DNA of 64,000 bases from Subsaximicrobium wynnwilliamsii (lineage in GTDB: Bacteria > Bacteroidota > Bacteroidia > Flavobacteriales > Flavobacteriaceae): the NCBI RefSeq assembly GCF_007997225.1, contig NZ_VORM01000003.1, forward strand, positions 186,001 through 250,000. The letters run 5' to 3'. A program made the position numbers and the translations under genes. Positions 46,801-56,201 of the stretch are shown here, one piece after another. The notes beneath the pieces are model-generated. The model was not told the origin of the DNA. It did no database searches and saw only the letters and a list, made by a program, of their open reading frames with translations. How positions within the stretch are numbered: position 1 is the stretch's first letter; every line of letters starts with the position of its first letter.

Positions 46801-47483
46801 AATTGCCCAGAGTATAACATAAAATGAATTGCTAGCAAAAGCCTACTTACAAATCCCTAAGCATCGAGACTTACGGATTTTTAAGTAGGCTTACATGTGT
46901 TAAATTAGCAACTCAAAACGTGCAGCTTTGGTTTTACGAAACCGTTCAACCATCATAAGAAATTGATGTATATCTAAGACCTCAGCCAAAAGGCAACAAC
47001 GCGGCTTTTGGCACATCCCAATAAGCAGCATCCCTCACTTGTTTGATATCTTCTGGTATAATCGCATCATTGTCAAAACCGAATCCAGCTTTGGTCAATA
47101 TCCCTAAAAATTGCTGCTTAGTACTATTTGATGCCTCTTTATTTTTGAAGGCCCATTTAAAGCAGCATCAACAGTGGCCTACAGCAAGGCCCAATGAATT
47201 GCGTTAAAGAAGGCAATAAGTTCAAAACTTAGGAAGCCATAGGTTTTACAAAGGAAGCGATTGAAACCATTTTGTAGATCCGCCTTTGATCATGAGACTT
47301 AAAAGTTTCATCCGGCAATCCAAATTTTTTTGTCCCGCTCTAAAGGATGAAAAAATCACTATTAAACAACTAAATTTAGAATAAGTCACCCGCCACGGCG
47401 GGTCATAAAAAATACGTATTCGGAAATAAATTGAACGTTTTCAGGTAAATATGATTGATTATTTCCAATCGAAAACCATTTGA
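46801..47483. other. Gene-poor region with decayed coding sequence
   Basis: Contains a minus-strand relic (46982-47165) and, further right, plus-strand coding-looking fragments broken by stops (about 47165-47275). A short palindrome ACCCGCCacGGCGGGT lies at about 47388-47403. No intact gene. Confidence 0.55.
46982..47165 (-). pseudogene. Remnant of an unidentified coding sequence
   Basis: On the minus strand a stop-free run reads WAFKNKEASNSTKQQFLGIL, TKAGFGFDNDAIIPEDIKQV, RDAAYWDVPKAALLPFG and then TGA. Codon choice is as in real genes, but it lacks a start and is preceded in frame by a stop; upstream a different frame continues (VDAALN), implying a frameshift. Family not recognised. Confidence 0.45.
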
Positions 47484-48326
47484 TTATTTCTTTTCTAAAG
47501 TCACAAATACCGGAAAGTGATCTGAAGGATATTTGAAATCGATCGCATCTGAGAAGACCGCATATTTTACAACAGCTACATCTGAGTTTTTAGAAATAAA
47601 AATAAAATCAATACGTCGTGTTACCGGTTGATCGTATTTAAAGCCGTTGAAAGTACCATCGGGGCCAAACCTTAGTTCGGCAAGTGGCTTGGAGTCTGTT
47701 AGCAGCTTACTGGTTTCAGTATAAACGTCACTGCCTGGCTCGGTATTGAAATCACCCATTAAGATCACGGGATAATTTTTTGTATTTACAGATTCAATTT
47801 TCTGAAGCACCAATTTGATGCCTTCCAATTGAGCTTCTGCGCCTACATGATCTAAATGCGTATTGAAGACCCAAATTTTTTGTTTGCTTTCGCGGTAGGT
47901 AAATAGTCCGTAAGTGCAAATTCTTGGATAGGCCGCATCCCATCCCATTGATTTTTTCTCAGGTGTTTCTGAAAGCCAAAACGTGTTTTCGTTTTCGACC
48001 TTTACTTTATCTGTGTTGTAATAAATGCTGGTGTGCTCACCTTCGTTGCCGCCATCGCGCCCTGTGCCTATATAACTGTAATTGGTAAGCGCATTGTTTA
48101 AATCTTCAATTTGCGAGGGTCTTACTTCTTGCAGGCCTAAGATATCGGGTTCCAAAAATAGCACTTGTGAGCTTAAAAAGTCTTTACGGTTGGGCCAAGC
48201 GTTCTCGCCATCGGAAGCAATGTCGAGTCGAATGTTGTAGCTCATGATTTTCATATCCTGACTTTTACAACTCGTAATGGCACAGGTCAAGGCGATTATT
48301 AAAAGTATTGGTAATTTCATATCCAT
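47484..48326 (-). CDS. Endonuclease/exonuclease/phosphatase family lipoprotein
   Basis: A ~280-residue protein: MDMKLPILLIIALTCAITSC gives a lipoprotein signal, then the EEP fold with IMSYNIRLD, LGLQEVR, VILMGDFNTEPGS, and the terminal SDHFPV motif (KYPSDHFPVFVTLE). Metal-dependent phosphodiesterase or phosphatase, acting outside the cytosol. MKLP at 48320 is an alternative start. Same strand as the GDPD gene upstream, 75 nt away. Confidence 0.9.
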   Translation of the reverse strand: MDMKLPILLIIALTCAITSCKSQDMKIMSYNIRLDIASDGENAWPNRKDFLSSQVLFLEPDILGLQEVRPSQIEDLNNALTNYSYIGTGRDGGNEGEHTSIYYNTDKVKVENENTFWLSETPEKKSMGWDAAYPRICTYGLFTYRESKQKIWVFNTHLDHVGAEAQLEGIKLVLQKIESVNTKNYPVILMGDFNTEPGSDVYTETSKLLTDSKPLAELRFGPDGTFNGFKYDQPVTRRIDFIFISKNSDVAVVKYAVFSDAIDFKYPSDHFPVFVTLEKK

Positions 48327-48401
48327 CTTCTTTTTGTTGCTCACCCCTAACATAAGCAATAATTAGTTAGTATGAAAAAACAGCGAGATCATTACTATTT
48401 T

Positions 48402-49268
48402 TCAATCCTCGTGGTTAGCGCGTTCATTGATTCTTTTAAAGACCAATTCTGGCTCGTTGGTGGTAATGTAATCAAAACCATGGTCTAATAACCAATCGAT
48501 ATCCTCTATTTTATTGACTGTCCAAGCGTTGAGAATGAGTTTGTAGTCTTTGGCTTCTTTGATCCATTGCGGATTTTTCTTCATCTTGAAAAACGCATAG
48601 TCCAGACCATCAATTTGATCTTTACTTAAATCTTTAGGTGCTTTTGATCCATCCAGATACAACACTTTCGATTCTGGCTGAAGCTTTTTGATGTGCTTTA
48701 TGATGTCATAATCAAAACTGATGTAATACGATACGTAAGCTTCCGCATTCAAGGCTTTAACCAGCTGAAGGGTTTTATTGGTAATATCTTTGTTTCTACT
48801 TGCTATTTTGGAAGGCTTTATTTCGCAAACCAAACCGGTGGAATCATTGCCCTCCATCCCAGCAATTATAATATCCTTCAGCTTAGGTAGCATCTCCCCA
48901 TTGGAAAGCTTGATTTTAGACAAGTCGGCATAAGTAGTTTCCTCAATAAGCATCTCATGATATTTGGGATCATGGGCAACGATGAGCACTTCATCTGAGG
49001 TCATGCGCACATCAAATTCGCTGCCAGCGCAGTTCATCTTGATTGCCTGTTTTAGAGAGGCAATGGAATTTTCAGGAAGCTTGTGAGCTTTCCATGCACC
49101 GCGGTGGGCCACAACTTTAGTGTTTGCAAAAACCATTGGTGTTCGATTATTAGGATCACACGAATAAAAAAATAGCAAGATGAATACTATAAATAGTAAC
49201 CGTATAGTAAAGCATTTGAGAACATGAAATATACTCAATGAAGCATGAACCTGGTAACACATTGGCAT
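48402..49268 (-). CDS. Glycerophosphodiester phosphodiesterase family lipoprotein
   Basis: A 288-residue protein with a hydrophobic N-terminus ending in LLFFYSC (lipobox Cys37) and the GDPD core: VVAHRGAWKAHKLPENSIAS (His-Arg and Glu-Asn-ser), EFDVRMTSDEVLIVAHDPKY (metal ligands) and NAWTVN near the end. It hydrolyses glycerophosphodiesters to glycerol-3-phosphate and an alcohol; the adjacent glp genes could use the product. N-terminus is unusually long before the signal. Confidence 0.9.
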   Translation of the reverse strand: MPMCYQVHASLSIFHVLKCFTIRLLFIVFILLFFYSCDPNNRTPMVFANTKVVAHRGAWKAHKLPENSIASLKQAIKMNCAGSEFDVRMTSDEVLIVAHDPKYHEMLIEETTYADLSKIKLSNGEMLPKLKDIIIAGMEGNDSTGLVCEIKPSKIASRNKDITNKTLQLVKALNAEAYVSYYISFDYDIIKHIKKLQPESKVLYLDGSKAPKDLSKDQIDGLDYAFFKMKKNPQWIKEAKDYKLILNAWTVNKIEDIDWLLDHGFDYITTNEPELVFKRINERANHED

Positions 49269-49595
49269 TATTTGTATAAAATCAAAAACTTCCTAAAAAA
49301 ATGGGCTCTTAACCTATTGACACTAACCGTCTAATTTAAGAACCATTATTACCCTATTAAAAGCGCAGCTCAAGTTTTAGAAACGCTTACTTGTATGACA
49401 TACCTACGAGAACGGTCTATCGATGTGCGTCTCTATTTTGTTTCCCATATTAGATGCTTGAGGTGGCAAACTACGGGTATTAAAAATCAGAATCCATAAG
49501 CTCGGCCAAGCCCACAAGCTATGAATTGAAAGCTGTTCTTTGTATTTCGGGGTAAGTCTCAGGGAATAAAACCCTCTTGAGGGATTTGAATGACG
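49269..49595. other. Spacer between GDPD gene and glpF with dispersed repeat
   Basis: No gene; contains copy B of the ~100-nt dispersed element (49488-49587), ending 9 nt before the glpF stop codon. Confidence 0.6.
49488..49587 (+). repeat. Dispersed ~100-nt structured element, copy B
   Basis: Homologous to 26405-26504. The main stem is ATTTC-GGGG / TCTC-ag-GGAAT with a TAAG loop: relative to copy A, three positions differ, and each changes a Watson-Crick pair into a G-U pair on the plus strand, keeping the stem. The small second hairpin CCCTC-tt-GAGGG is extended by a base pair. Confidence 0.7.
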
Positions 49596-50324
49596 TTATA
49601 AGGCCAGAAAAAGAAGTGCTGCCAGAACAGCGCCTAATATTGGCCCCACGATTGGAATCCATGCATAACTCCAGCCACTATTGATTTTACCTTTTATAGG
49701 CAGTAAGGCATGTACAATTCTAGGGCCTAAATCCCTAGCAGGATTTATGGCGTAACCCGTGGTGCCACCTAAGGATAGACCTATGCCCCAAACCACGAAG
49801 GCAACAGGAATGGCACCAATAGAACCAAGGCCTACCGTAGTGTTGGCACCATCATTAAGGCTTGCTTCAGAAAAATAAAAGACACAGAACACAAGCACAA
49901 AAGTGCCGAGGATCTCACTTAGTATATTTCTAAAATTATTAGGAATTGCGGGATCTGTGCAGAACACTGCTCTTTTGAGGCCAGCATCTTCAGTCGCGTC
50001 AAAATGATCCTTGTACATGGCATATACCAAGGCCGAACCAATCATCGCCCCGATCATTTGAGCCAAGATGTACATGGGCACATCGGCCCAAGGAAACAAG
50101 CCGCCAACAGCCAGCCCTATACTAACCGCGGGATTTAGATGTGCCCCACTATAGGGGCCAGCAACAACAACACCTACAAATACTGCCAAGCCCCATGCGG
50201 TGGTTATTTCTATCCAGCCACTTCCACTACCTTTTGTGCCTTTGAGAACACAATTGGCCACAATGCCACCTCCTAGGAGAATGAGTAGCCCAGTACCTAT
50301 GATTTCTGCTATAAATGGAGTCAT
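49596..50324 (-). CDS. glpF: Glycerol facilitator / aquaglyceroporin
   Basis: A 242-residue MIP-family channel with six TM segments and the two NPA boxes GAHLNPAVSIG and AINPARDLGPR; Arg after the second NPA and the small residues are as in glycerol-conducting members. It is the last gene of the glpD-glpK-glpF set, 31 nt after glpK. Entry of glycerol into the cytosol. Confidence 0.96.
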   Translation of the reverse strand: MTPFIAEIIGTGLLILLGGGIVANCVLKGTKGSGSGWIEITTAWGLAVFVGVVVAGPYSGAHLNPAVSIGLAVGGLFPWADVPMYILAQMIGAMIGSALVYAMYKDHFDATEDAGLKRAVFCTDPAIPNNFRNILSEILGTFVLVFCVFYFSEASLNDGANTTVGLGSIGAIPVAFVVWGIGLSLGGTTGYAINPARDLGPRIVHALLPIKGKINSGWSYAWIPIVGPILGAVLAALLFLAL

Positions 50325-50355
50325 GATTTTGTGTTTTTTGTTAGTCCTACTTTTA

Positions 50356-51849
50356 TTACAGGGTTGTCCAATACTGTAACGCCTCCACAGCTCGATACCA
50401 GCCTTTTACTCCATTTTCAACATCTTTTTTATCCTTTATGGGTTCAAAGCGCATATCTTCTTCCCACAATTCATGTATTTGCTCTTGGCTCTCCCAATAG
50501 CCAACCGCCAACCCAGCCAGATAGGCTGCGCCAAGTGCGGTGGTTTCAGTAATTTTCGGACGAATGGTTATGGAATCCAACACATCTGCTTGAAATTGCA
50601 TGAGTGTATTGTTTACAGAAGCACCGCCATCTACTCGCAATTCCTTGATAGGAATACCAGCATCGGCTTTCATCGCTTTCAAGATATCCATGGTTTGATA
50701 GGCAATGGCTTCAATAGAAGCCCTAGCAATATGGGCATCGGTGGTGCCTCGAGTAATTCCGAAAATGGTGCCTTGGGCTTTTTGGTTCCAATAAGGTGCG
50801 CCCATGCCTGCAAATGCGGGAATAAAATAAACCCCCTCGGTACTTTCCACCGATTCTGCCAGCTTTTCAACATCAGATGAGCGCCTGATGATGCCCAAGC
50901 CGTCACGCAACCATTGCACTACAGCACCACCAATAAAAATACTGCCTTCCAAGGCATATTCTGTTTTGCCATTGATGCGCCAAGCGACGGTAGTCAATAA
51001 ATTATTTTTAGATAGAATCGGTTTATCGCCAATATTCATAAGCATAAAGCAACCCGTGCCGTAAGTGCTTTTTACCATGCCTTTATCGGTACACATTTGG
51101 CCATATAACGCTGCCATTTGATCGCCTGCAATTCCGGCTATCGGAATTTTTGAGGCGAAAATGGTGGTTTTGGTGTGCCCGTAAACTTCACTGGAATCCT
51201 TGACTTCAGGCAGCATACTTTTTGGGATGTCAAAAAGCGTCAACAACTCATCGTCCCATTCCATCGTATTGATGTTGAAAAGCAAGGTTCTGCAAGCGTT
51301 GGTCGCATCGGTCACATGCAATTCACCCTTTGTGAAATTCCAAATCAGCCAGGTATCAATGGTGCCGAGCACCAATTCTCCTTTTTCAGCGCGTTCTCGT
51401 GCTCCTTCAACATTATCGAGTATCCATTTGACTTTAGTAGCAGAAAAATAGGAGTCTATGATTAGGCCGGTTTTCTTCTGAATCATTTCAGCTTTACCTT
51501 CATCTTTCAATTGCTCACAGTAATCTGCAGTACGCTTATCTTGCCAAACGATGGCATTGTATACGGGATCTCCAGTTTTTCTATCCCATACCACAACGGT
51601 TTCACGTTGGTTGGTAATGCCTATTCCAGCAATGTTCTTACCGTTCAAACCTTTTTTCGTGGTGGCTTCTGCGGCTACACCGGCTTGGGTGGCCCAAATT
51701 TCGGCAGGATCATGTTCCACCCATCCTGGTTTGGGGAAATACTGGGTAAACTCTTTTTGCGCTACTGAAAAGATGTTTCCTTTTTTATCGAAAATGATTG
51801 CGCGAGAGCTCGTAGTGCCTTGATCCAATGCTAAAATGTACTGTTCCAT
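50356..51849 (-). CDS. glpK: Glycerol kinase
   Basis: A 497-residue FGGY kinase that phosphorylates glycerol: [20 protein letters not shown], then [13 protein letters not shown] Asp region ([13 protein letters not shown]), [22 protein letters not shown] and [19 protein letters not shown]. Start at 51849 chosen for the [12 protein letters not shown]-terminus; an in-frame GTG/ATG upstream would give a foreign extension. Middle gene of the glycerol operon. Confidence 0.97.
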   Translation of the reverse strand: MEQYILALDQGTTSSRAIIFDKKGNIFSVAQKEFTQYFPKPGWVEHDPAEIWATQAGVAAEATTKKGLNGKNIAGIGITNQRETVVVWDRKTGDPVYNAIVWQDKRTADYCEQLKDEGKAEMIQKKTGLIIDSYFSATKVKWILDNVEGARERAEKGELVLGTIDTWLIWNFTKGELHVTDATNACRTLLFNINTMEWDDELLTLFDIPKSMLPEVKDSSEVYGHTKTTIFASKIPIAGIAGDQMAALYGQMCTDKGMVKSTYGTGCFMLMNIGDKPILSKNNLLTTVAWRINGKTEYALEGSIFIGGAVVQWLRDGLGIIRRSSDVEKLAESVESTEGVYFIPAFAGMGAPYWNQKAQGTIFGITRGTTDAHIARASIEAIAYQTMDILKAMKADAGIPIKELRVDGGASVNNTLMQFQADVLDSITIRPKITETTALGAAYLAGLAVGYWESQEQIHELWEEDMRFEPIKDKKDVENGVKGWYRAVEALQYWTTL

Positions 51850-51928
51850 GATTTTTGGTTTTAGAGATGCCGCCACCAAGATACGGTGGCAATGATTAAA
51901 GGTTTAGTGTTTGAATGGATTTGTGGAA

Positions 51929-53500
51929 TTATTTACAGACAAAATGATCTGCAATTTTCAGAAAGTCCTTGACCTGTTCTGCTTCCCATTGTTTATCGCG
52001 GCCTAATTCCTTAGCGATAAGTGCTGCCACTTCCGGCGCCATTGCTATGGCCGCGCCAGCATCAAGAAATAATACGCGTACCCGTCTTGCCAATACATCG
52101 TCAATGGTTCTTGCCATTTCATGGCGTACCGCCCATACCACTTCAGCCTTTGTAAACGGAACGCGTTCGTGCAAGCGTTCTTTCAATTCAGGATGTTCTT
52201 GTTGAAGTGCTTCAATCCCCATGATATCTGAGCCATACACATATAAATGATTGGATTCTGCAATAGGCTTACTGGAACCATGGATCAAAAGGTCTTTGGT
52301 CCTACATTCTTTTTGCGGCAATTTATTCATCTTAATGGCTCGATTCACGGTGTCTTCTGCCATTTTGCGATAGGTAGTCCATTTACCGCCTGTAATGGTT
52401 ATCAATTCTGAATCGGAAACGATGATTTTATGACTTCTGGAAATTTCCTTGGTTTTTTCAGAGTCATCCTTTGGTGCCGCCAATGGTCTCAAACCAGCAT
52501 ACATACTCAACACATCATCCCGAGACACGTCCTTATTAAGATAGCGATTTGCGGTGGTTAGGATGAAATTGATTTCGGCTTCCAGAGCCCTGGGCTCTAA
52601 ACTGTGGCTGTCTAAAACCGTATCGGTAGTTCCAACGACCACCCGATTGTGCCATGGCACTAAAAAAAGCACCCGTCCATCGTCGGTTTTAGGGATCATG
52701 ATCGCATCATTGCCAGCCAGAAATGATTTGTCAAGCACCAAATGAATGCCTTGACTAGGTTTAATTTGGTCTTTTGCTGAAGGATTATCCATTTGCAACA
52801 CCTCATCGGTAAAAACACCAGTAGCGTTTATGACGACTTTCGATTTCAACTGATAGGTTTCGTTCGTCTCTTGATCCACAGCTACAACACCATTGACAAT
52901 GCCGGCATCATTTTTCAAAAGTTGCTTTACCTCAAAATGATTTAAAAGCGTGGCACCTTGCTCAATGGCAGTCTGAGCGATATTAACTGCCAATCTCGAG
53001 TCATCAAACTGCCCGTCTTGATAGACCACACCGCCCCTAAGATGTGCTGTCTCAATGGTGGGAAGTCGCGCCATGGTTTCCTTTTTGCCAATTCTCGTGG
53101 ACTTACCAAAACTGAGGTTTCCAGATAAGAAGTCATAGACCTTAAGACCTACCGTATAGAAAAAATGATCCCACCAGCTATAGTTTGGGATGATGAACGA
53201 CTGGTTACTGACCAAATGCGCCGCATTCTTCATCATTAAGCCACGCTCATGAAGTGCCTCACGAACCAAGTCAATATTCCCTTGGGCCAGATAACGCACC
53301 CCGCCGTGTACCAGTTTGGTGCTTCTGCTTGAAGTGCCTTTCGCAAAATCCACCTGTTCCAACAAAAGGGTTTTATAGCCTCTCGTGGCGCAATCCAATG
53401 CAATCCCGAGACCAGTCGCACCTCCACCAACGATGATGGCATCCCAAGTTTCATTGGTTTTCATCTGGGCAATTAAAGTTTCTCTTTTGAACCTATCCAT
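51929..53500 (-). CDS. glpD: Glycerol-3-phosphate dehydrogenase (FAD, aerobic type)
   Basis: A ~523-residue membrane-peripheral flavoenzyme oxidising glycerol-3-phosphate to dihydroxyacetone phosphate. It has the FAD loop IIVGGGATGLGIALDCA, GTSSRSTKLVHGGVRYLAQGN, and HKIIVSDSELITITGGKWTTYRKMAEDTV (DAO C-terminal region). Start at 53500 (MDRFKRETLIAQM) fits the family; ATGs at 53506 and 53515 are possible. First gene of the operon, with the repressor gene divergent. Confidence 0.96.
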   Translation of the reverse strand: MDRFKRETLIAQMKTNETWDAIIVGGGATGLGIALDCATRGYKTLLLEQVDFAKGTSSRSTKLVHGGVRYLAQGNIDLVREALHERGLMMKNAAHLVSNQSFIIPNYSWWDHFFYTVGLKVYDFLSGNLSFGKSTRIGKKETMARLPTIETAHLRGGVVYQDGQFDDSRLAVNIAQTAIEQGATLLNHFEVKQLLKNDAGIVNGVVAVDQETNETYQLKSKVVINATGVFTDEVLQMDNPSAKDQIKPSQGIHLVLDKSFLAGNDAIMIPKTDDGRVLFLVPWHNRVVVGTTDTVLDSHSLEPRALEAEINFILTTANRYLNKDVSRDDVLSMYAGLRPLAAPKDDSEKTKEISRSHKIIVSDSELITITGGKWTTYRKMAEDTVNRAIKMNKLPQKECRTKDLLIHGSSKPIAESNHLYVYGSDIMGIEALQQEHPELKERLHERVPFTKAEVVWAVRHEMARTIDDVLARRVRVLFLDAGAAIAMAPEVAALIAKELGRDKQWEAEQVKDFLKIADHFVCK

Positions 53501-53522
53501 TTTCATTTTTATCATTTGCTTT

Positions 53523-53530
53523 CAAAAATA
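53523..53530 (-). promoter_or_regulatory. Putative -7 element of the glpDKF operon
   Basis: Minus-strand TATTTTTG fits TAnnTTTG and lies in the 140-bp spacer between glpD and the divergent DeoR-type regulator gene, where an operator would be expected. Confidence 0.45.
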
Positions 53531-53623
53531 GACATTTTAACTTAAACACGAAACAAAACGAAACTAAAAGTAAAATTAATCTCATATATTTAGCGAATAC
53601 TGTTTCACTTTCTTGCTTTTTGC

Positions 53624-53631
53624 TATCTTTG
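53624..53631 (+). promoter_or_regulatory. Putative -7 element of the glpR-like gene
   Basis: TATCTTTG fits TAnnTTTG and ends only 8 nt before the ATG (53640), implying a very short leader. Confidence 0.4.
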
Positions 53632-53639
53632 CTAACATC

Positions 53640-54395
53640 ATGAAAAGACATAAAGACATATTAGAAAAGCTCGAAAAAGAGAAGCATCTTGAAGTAAGTG
53701 ACTTGTGTGAGCATTTGGGAGTTTCTGCAGTAACGATACGAAAAGATCTCAAATTTCTGGAAACAAAAGGCTTGCTTCACAGGACGCACGGTGGGGCCTC
53801 ATTGGATAATCCGTATATCAATGAAAGGACGGTAATCGACAAGGCTAAAGTATGTGTAGAGCAAAAAACCAGCATCGCAAAAATGGCGGCGAGTCGTATT
53901 TTGGAAAATGACTCCATCTTGATCGCCTCTGGAACCACGGTGCAAATATTCTCAAAACACATCACTGCCAAAACGAAACTAACCGTAATCACTTCTTCCA
54001 TTTACGTTGCGTTGAACTTGATAGACAACACCGATATTGAAATCATACAGCTGGGCGGGTATCTAAGACACAGTTCTGCCTCGGTTATTGGGAAATATGC
54101 TGAGCTGATTCTCAAAGACATTTCCTGTAGTACATTATTTTTGGGGGTGGATGGCATTGACCTTGATTACGGACTCTCAACAACCAACATCGAAGAGGCG
54201 GCATTGAATAAAAAAATGATGAAATCTGCCCAAAAGGTAATTGTCTTGGCCGATTCGTCAAAATTCGGAAAAAAGAGTTTTGCAAGAATCGCCGACCTTT
54301 CTGAAGTTCATGAAATCATCACCGATCGTGGCATTTCCAGTTTGATCAAGAAGAAATTAGAAGAAAAGGAAATCAAGGTCACAATCATTGATTGA
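53640..54395 (+). CDS. glpR: DeoR-family regulator, GlpR-like
   Basis: A 251-residue DeoR repressor: N-terminal HTH (LEVSDLCEHLGVSAVTIRKDLKFLETKG, LHRTHGGASL) and a C-terminal phosphosugar-sensing domain (DGIDLDYGLSTTNIEEAALN, KVIVLADSSKFGKKSF). Divergent from glpD by 140 bp, so very likely the glycerol-3-phosphate-responsive repressor of the operon. Start at 53640 (MKRHKDILEKLE) begins the HTH; an in-frame TTG upstream adds nothing recognisable. Confidence 0.92.
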   Translation: MKRHKDILEKLEKEKHLEVSDLCEHLGVSAVTIRKDLKFLETKGLLHRTHGGASLDNPYINERTVIDKAKVCVEQKTSIAKMAASRILENDSILIASGTTVQIFSKHITAKTKLTVITSSIYVALNLIDNTDIEIIQLGGYLRHSSASVIGKYAELILKDISCSTLFLGVDGIDLDYGLSTTNIEEAALNKKMMKSAQKVIVLADSSKFGKKSFARIADLSEVHEIITDRGISSLIKKKLEEKEIKVTIID

Positions 54396-54540
54396 GCGCA
54401 ATGCATTTGAAACAGAATCTGTTCTCAAGCCTTGTGACTAATTGCTAGGTTTTGATCATGCCACTCTAGAAGCGGAAACACCCCTTGCCTCAAACCGCTA
54501 GGCAACAGAACAAATCAGCTTTGACTTAATCCCATAAAAA

Positions 54541-54570
54541 AACCTGTGAATTTAAATCCACAGGTTTTTC
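54541..54570. terminator. Bidirectional terminator glpR / FKBP
   Basis: AACCTGTGaatttaaatCCACAGGTT (about 54541-54566) with T-run after and A-run before. Confidence 0.85.
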
Positions 54571-54587
54571 AATAAAGTATGATTTGT

Positions 54588-55019
54588 TTATTTGATCTCG
54601 ACCAATTCCAAATCAAATACCAATTCTTGTCCTGCAAGGGGATGGTTACCATCAACGATGATGTGATCTTCATTGACCTCTGCAATTCTAAATTGGTGCT
54701 CATTACCTTGAGCATCTTTAGAAACCAAGCCTAAGCCGACTTCTGGTTTTACTTCTTCCGGTAATTGTTGTTTTTCAACTTTGTGGAATAATTCTTTATT
54801 AACCTCGCCATAAGCTTCAGTCATTGGGATTTCCACTGTTTTTTTGTCGTTCACTTTCATATCGATGACCGCATTTTCAAAACCAGGGATCAACATGCCT
54901 TCGCCCAATGTGAACTCTAATGGCTCACGATCTTGGGAACTGTCAAAGACTTGTCCGTTTTCTTTTATTTTTCCTGTGTAATGTACTTTTACGGTATCTT
55001 TCTCTTTTACTTGACTCAT
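54588..55019 (-). CDS. SlyD-like FKBP-type peptidyl-prolyl isomerase
   Basis: A 143-residue FKBP: MSQVKEKDTVKVHYTGKIKENG, VFDSSQDREPLEFTLGEGML, PGFENAVIDMKVNDKKTVEI and a bulge insert (KVEKQQLPEEVKPEVG, the IF/SlyD insert) then VDGNHPLAGQELVFDLEL. No histidine-rich metal tail. Acts as prolyl isomerase and chaperone, probably in the cytosol (no signal). Own terminator; monocistronic. Confidence 0.94.
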   Translation of the reverse strand: MSQVKEKDTVKVHYTGKIKENGQVFDSSQDREPLEFTLGEGMLIPGFENAVIDMKVNDKKTVEIPMTEAYGEVNKELFHKVEKQQLPEEVKPEVGLGLVSKDAQGNEHQFRIAEVNEDHIIVDGNHPLAGQELVFDLELVEIK

Positions 55020-55153
55020 AAATTCTTTATTTTCATTAATTTATGATACAAAACTATCATTTATAAGACGGTTCAAAGAATGGAACGGGATGTTTCCGTT
55101 GGATTTAAGAAAAACTTAACGACTTTGGGCGGCAATGGGGCATTGAAAAAAAC

Positions 55154-55198
55154 AAAACCTGCATTTGTGCTCTTTTGAGAGCTACTAATGCAGGTTTG
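55154..55198 (-). terminator. Terminator of the first tail-fibre-like gene
   Basis: AAACCTGCATT (55155-55165) pairs with AATGCAGGTTT (55187-55197); the loop itself holds a small GCTCT/AGAGC stem. T-run on the minus strand. Confidence 0.85.
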
Positions 55199-55218
55199 AG
55201 ATAATAAAAATTAAGTAC

Positions 55219-56085
55219 TTACAATTTAACTATGCCAATGTGAAATAAGTCAGCTGTCAAAGTAGTTCCACCATTATCAACACTATACCTTATTTCTATT
55301 TCGTCATTAGCGGCAAATTGATATTGAAATACTCCTGCTTTTCCAAAGTATTCATTTCCTGATCCAGGCGTCGACGAAAACCCGCTAGCGAGTGTACCTA
55401 TTTCTACTGAATTATTAAAAACAGCCAATTTATATTTCCTCGTACCACCTCTTAAGTTTTGCACAGACCAACTTACATTTATTAGATAGCTTCCAGATTG
55501 GAGCACCCTAATTTTCCCGTCAGATACCACAGTAAAATAATCGGAATCCCTTTCTTGGACTTGGCTAGCTGTACCTCCTAAAGGCACATTTACAAAAGTA
55601 CCATTACCTATTAAATTTGGTCCGCCTGATTTGTAAAGCGTCAATATTTTAGAAGACTCTTTTTCACAAAGACTTTGCCATTTATTAAATGGAGCGCCCT
55701 TGTACTGAAAAAGACAGCTTTCAGTGGTATTATACACCAAGGACCCTACCGTTTGGGGAAGCATATCCATTTGAGCAGTAATAACGCTCGGTGGTATAAC
55801 TGGTGCAGTGGTACTGGCTGCTCGGCTCCAAATTGGCGATGCAGGTGTACCTGTGTTCATTTCAACAGCACTAGTATTTGTATTATAGATTACAAGACCA
55901 GTGGCGGGGGAAGCAATAGTGCCTCTCTGCGCTGTAGTCAGTCTAGGAAGCAATAATCCAGAATTCGTGCTTTCCAAATGTAAAATACTGGATGCATCTG
56001 GAGTTGGTATACCTATACCTATTTGAGCCGAAGAGGTTGTTATAAATATTAAAAAAATTCCGATTAGGGATAATAATGACTTCAT
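55219..56085 (-). CDS. Secreted tail-fibre-like protein with jelly-roll C-terminus, paralogue 1
   Basis: A 288-residue exported protein: signal MKSLLSLIGIFLIFITTSSA; N-terminal module QIGIGIPTPDASSILHLEST, NSGLLLPRLTTAQRGTI with VIYNTNTSAVE (a collar/tail-fibre-like segment frequent in Bacteroidota proteins); a middle CLFQYKGAPFNKWQSLCE; and a C-terminal beta-sandwich reminiscent of C1q/TNF folds (LQSGSYLINVSWSVQNLRGG). No T9SS sorting domain. Function unknown; structural or adhesive role inferred. Paralogue of the next gene, with which it shares block order throughout. Confidence 0.82.
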   Translation of the reverse strand: MKSLLSLIGIFLIFITTSSAQIGIGIPTPDASSILHLESTNSGLLLPRLTTAQRGTIASPATGLVIYNTNTSAVEMNTGTPASPIWSRAASTTAPVIPPSVITAQMDMLPQTVGSLVYNTTESCLFQYKGAPFNKWQSLCEKESSKILTLYKSGGPNLIGNGTFVNVPLGGTASQVQERDSDYFTVVSDGKIRVLQSGSYLINVSWSVQNLRGGTRKYKLAVFNNSVEIGTLASGFSSTPGSGNEYFGKAGVFQYQFAANDEIEIRYSVDNGGTTLTADLFHIGIVKL

Positions 56086-56201
56086 AATAATTTAGTTTCA
56101 TTTATGATTTAGGTAATAACGCTAATCAATGTTAAAAAATCAAAGCTGACAGGCTTGTCCAAAGACAGCAAATACAGATTTGGGGCAACTCTAATATTTA
56201 T

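Noticed and set aside
47388-47403. ACCCGCCACGGCGGGT hairpin as a terminator
   Set aside because: Loop of two bases and no T tract beyond a short run of A; no intact gene ends there. Noted only within the spacer entry.
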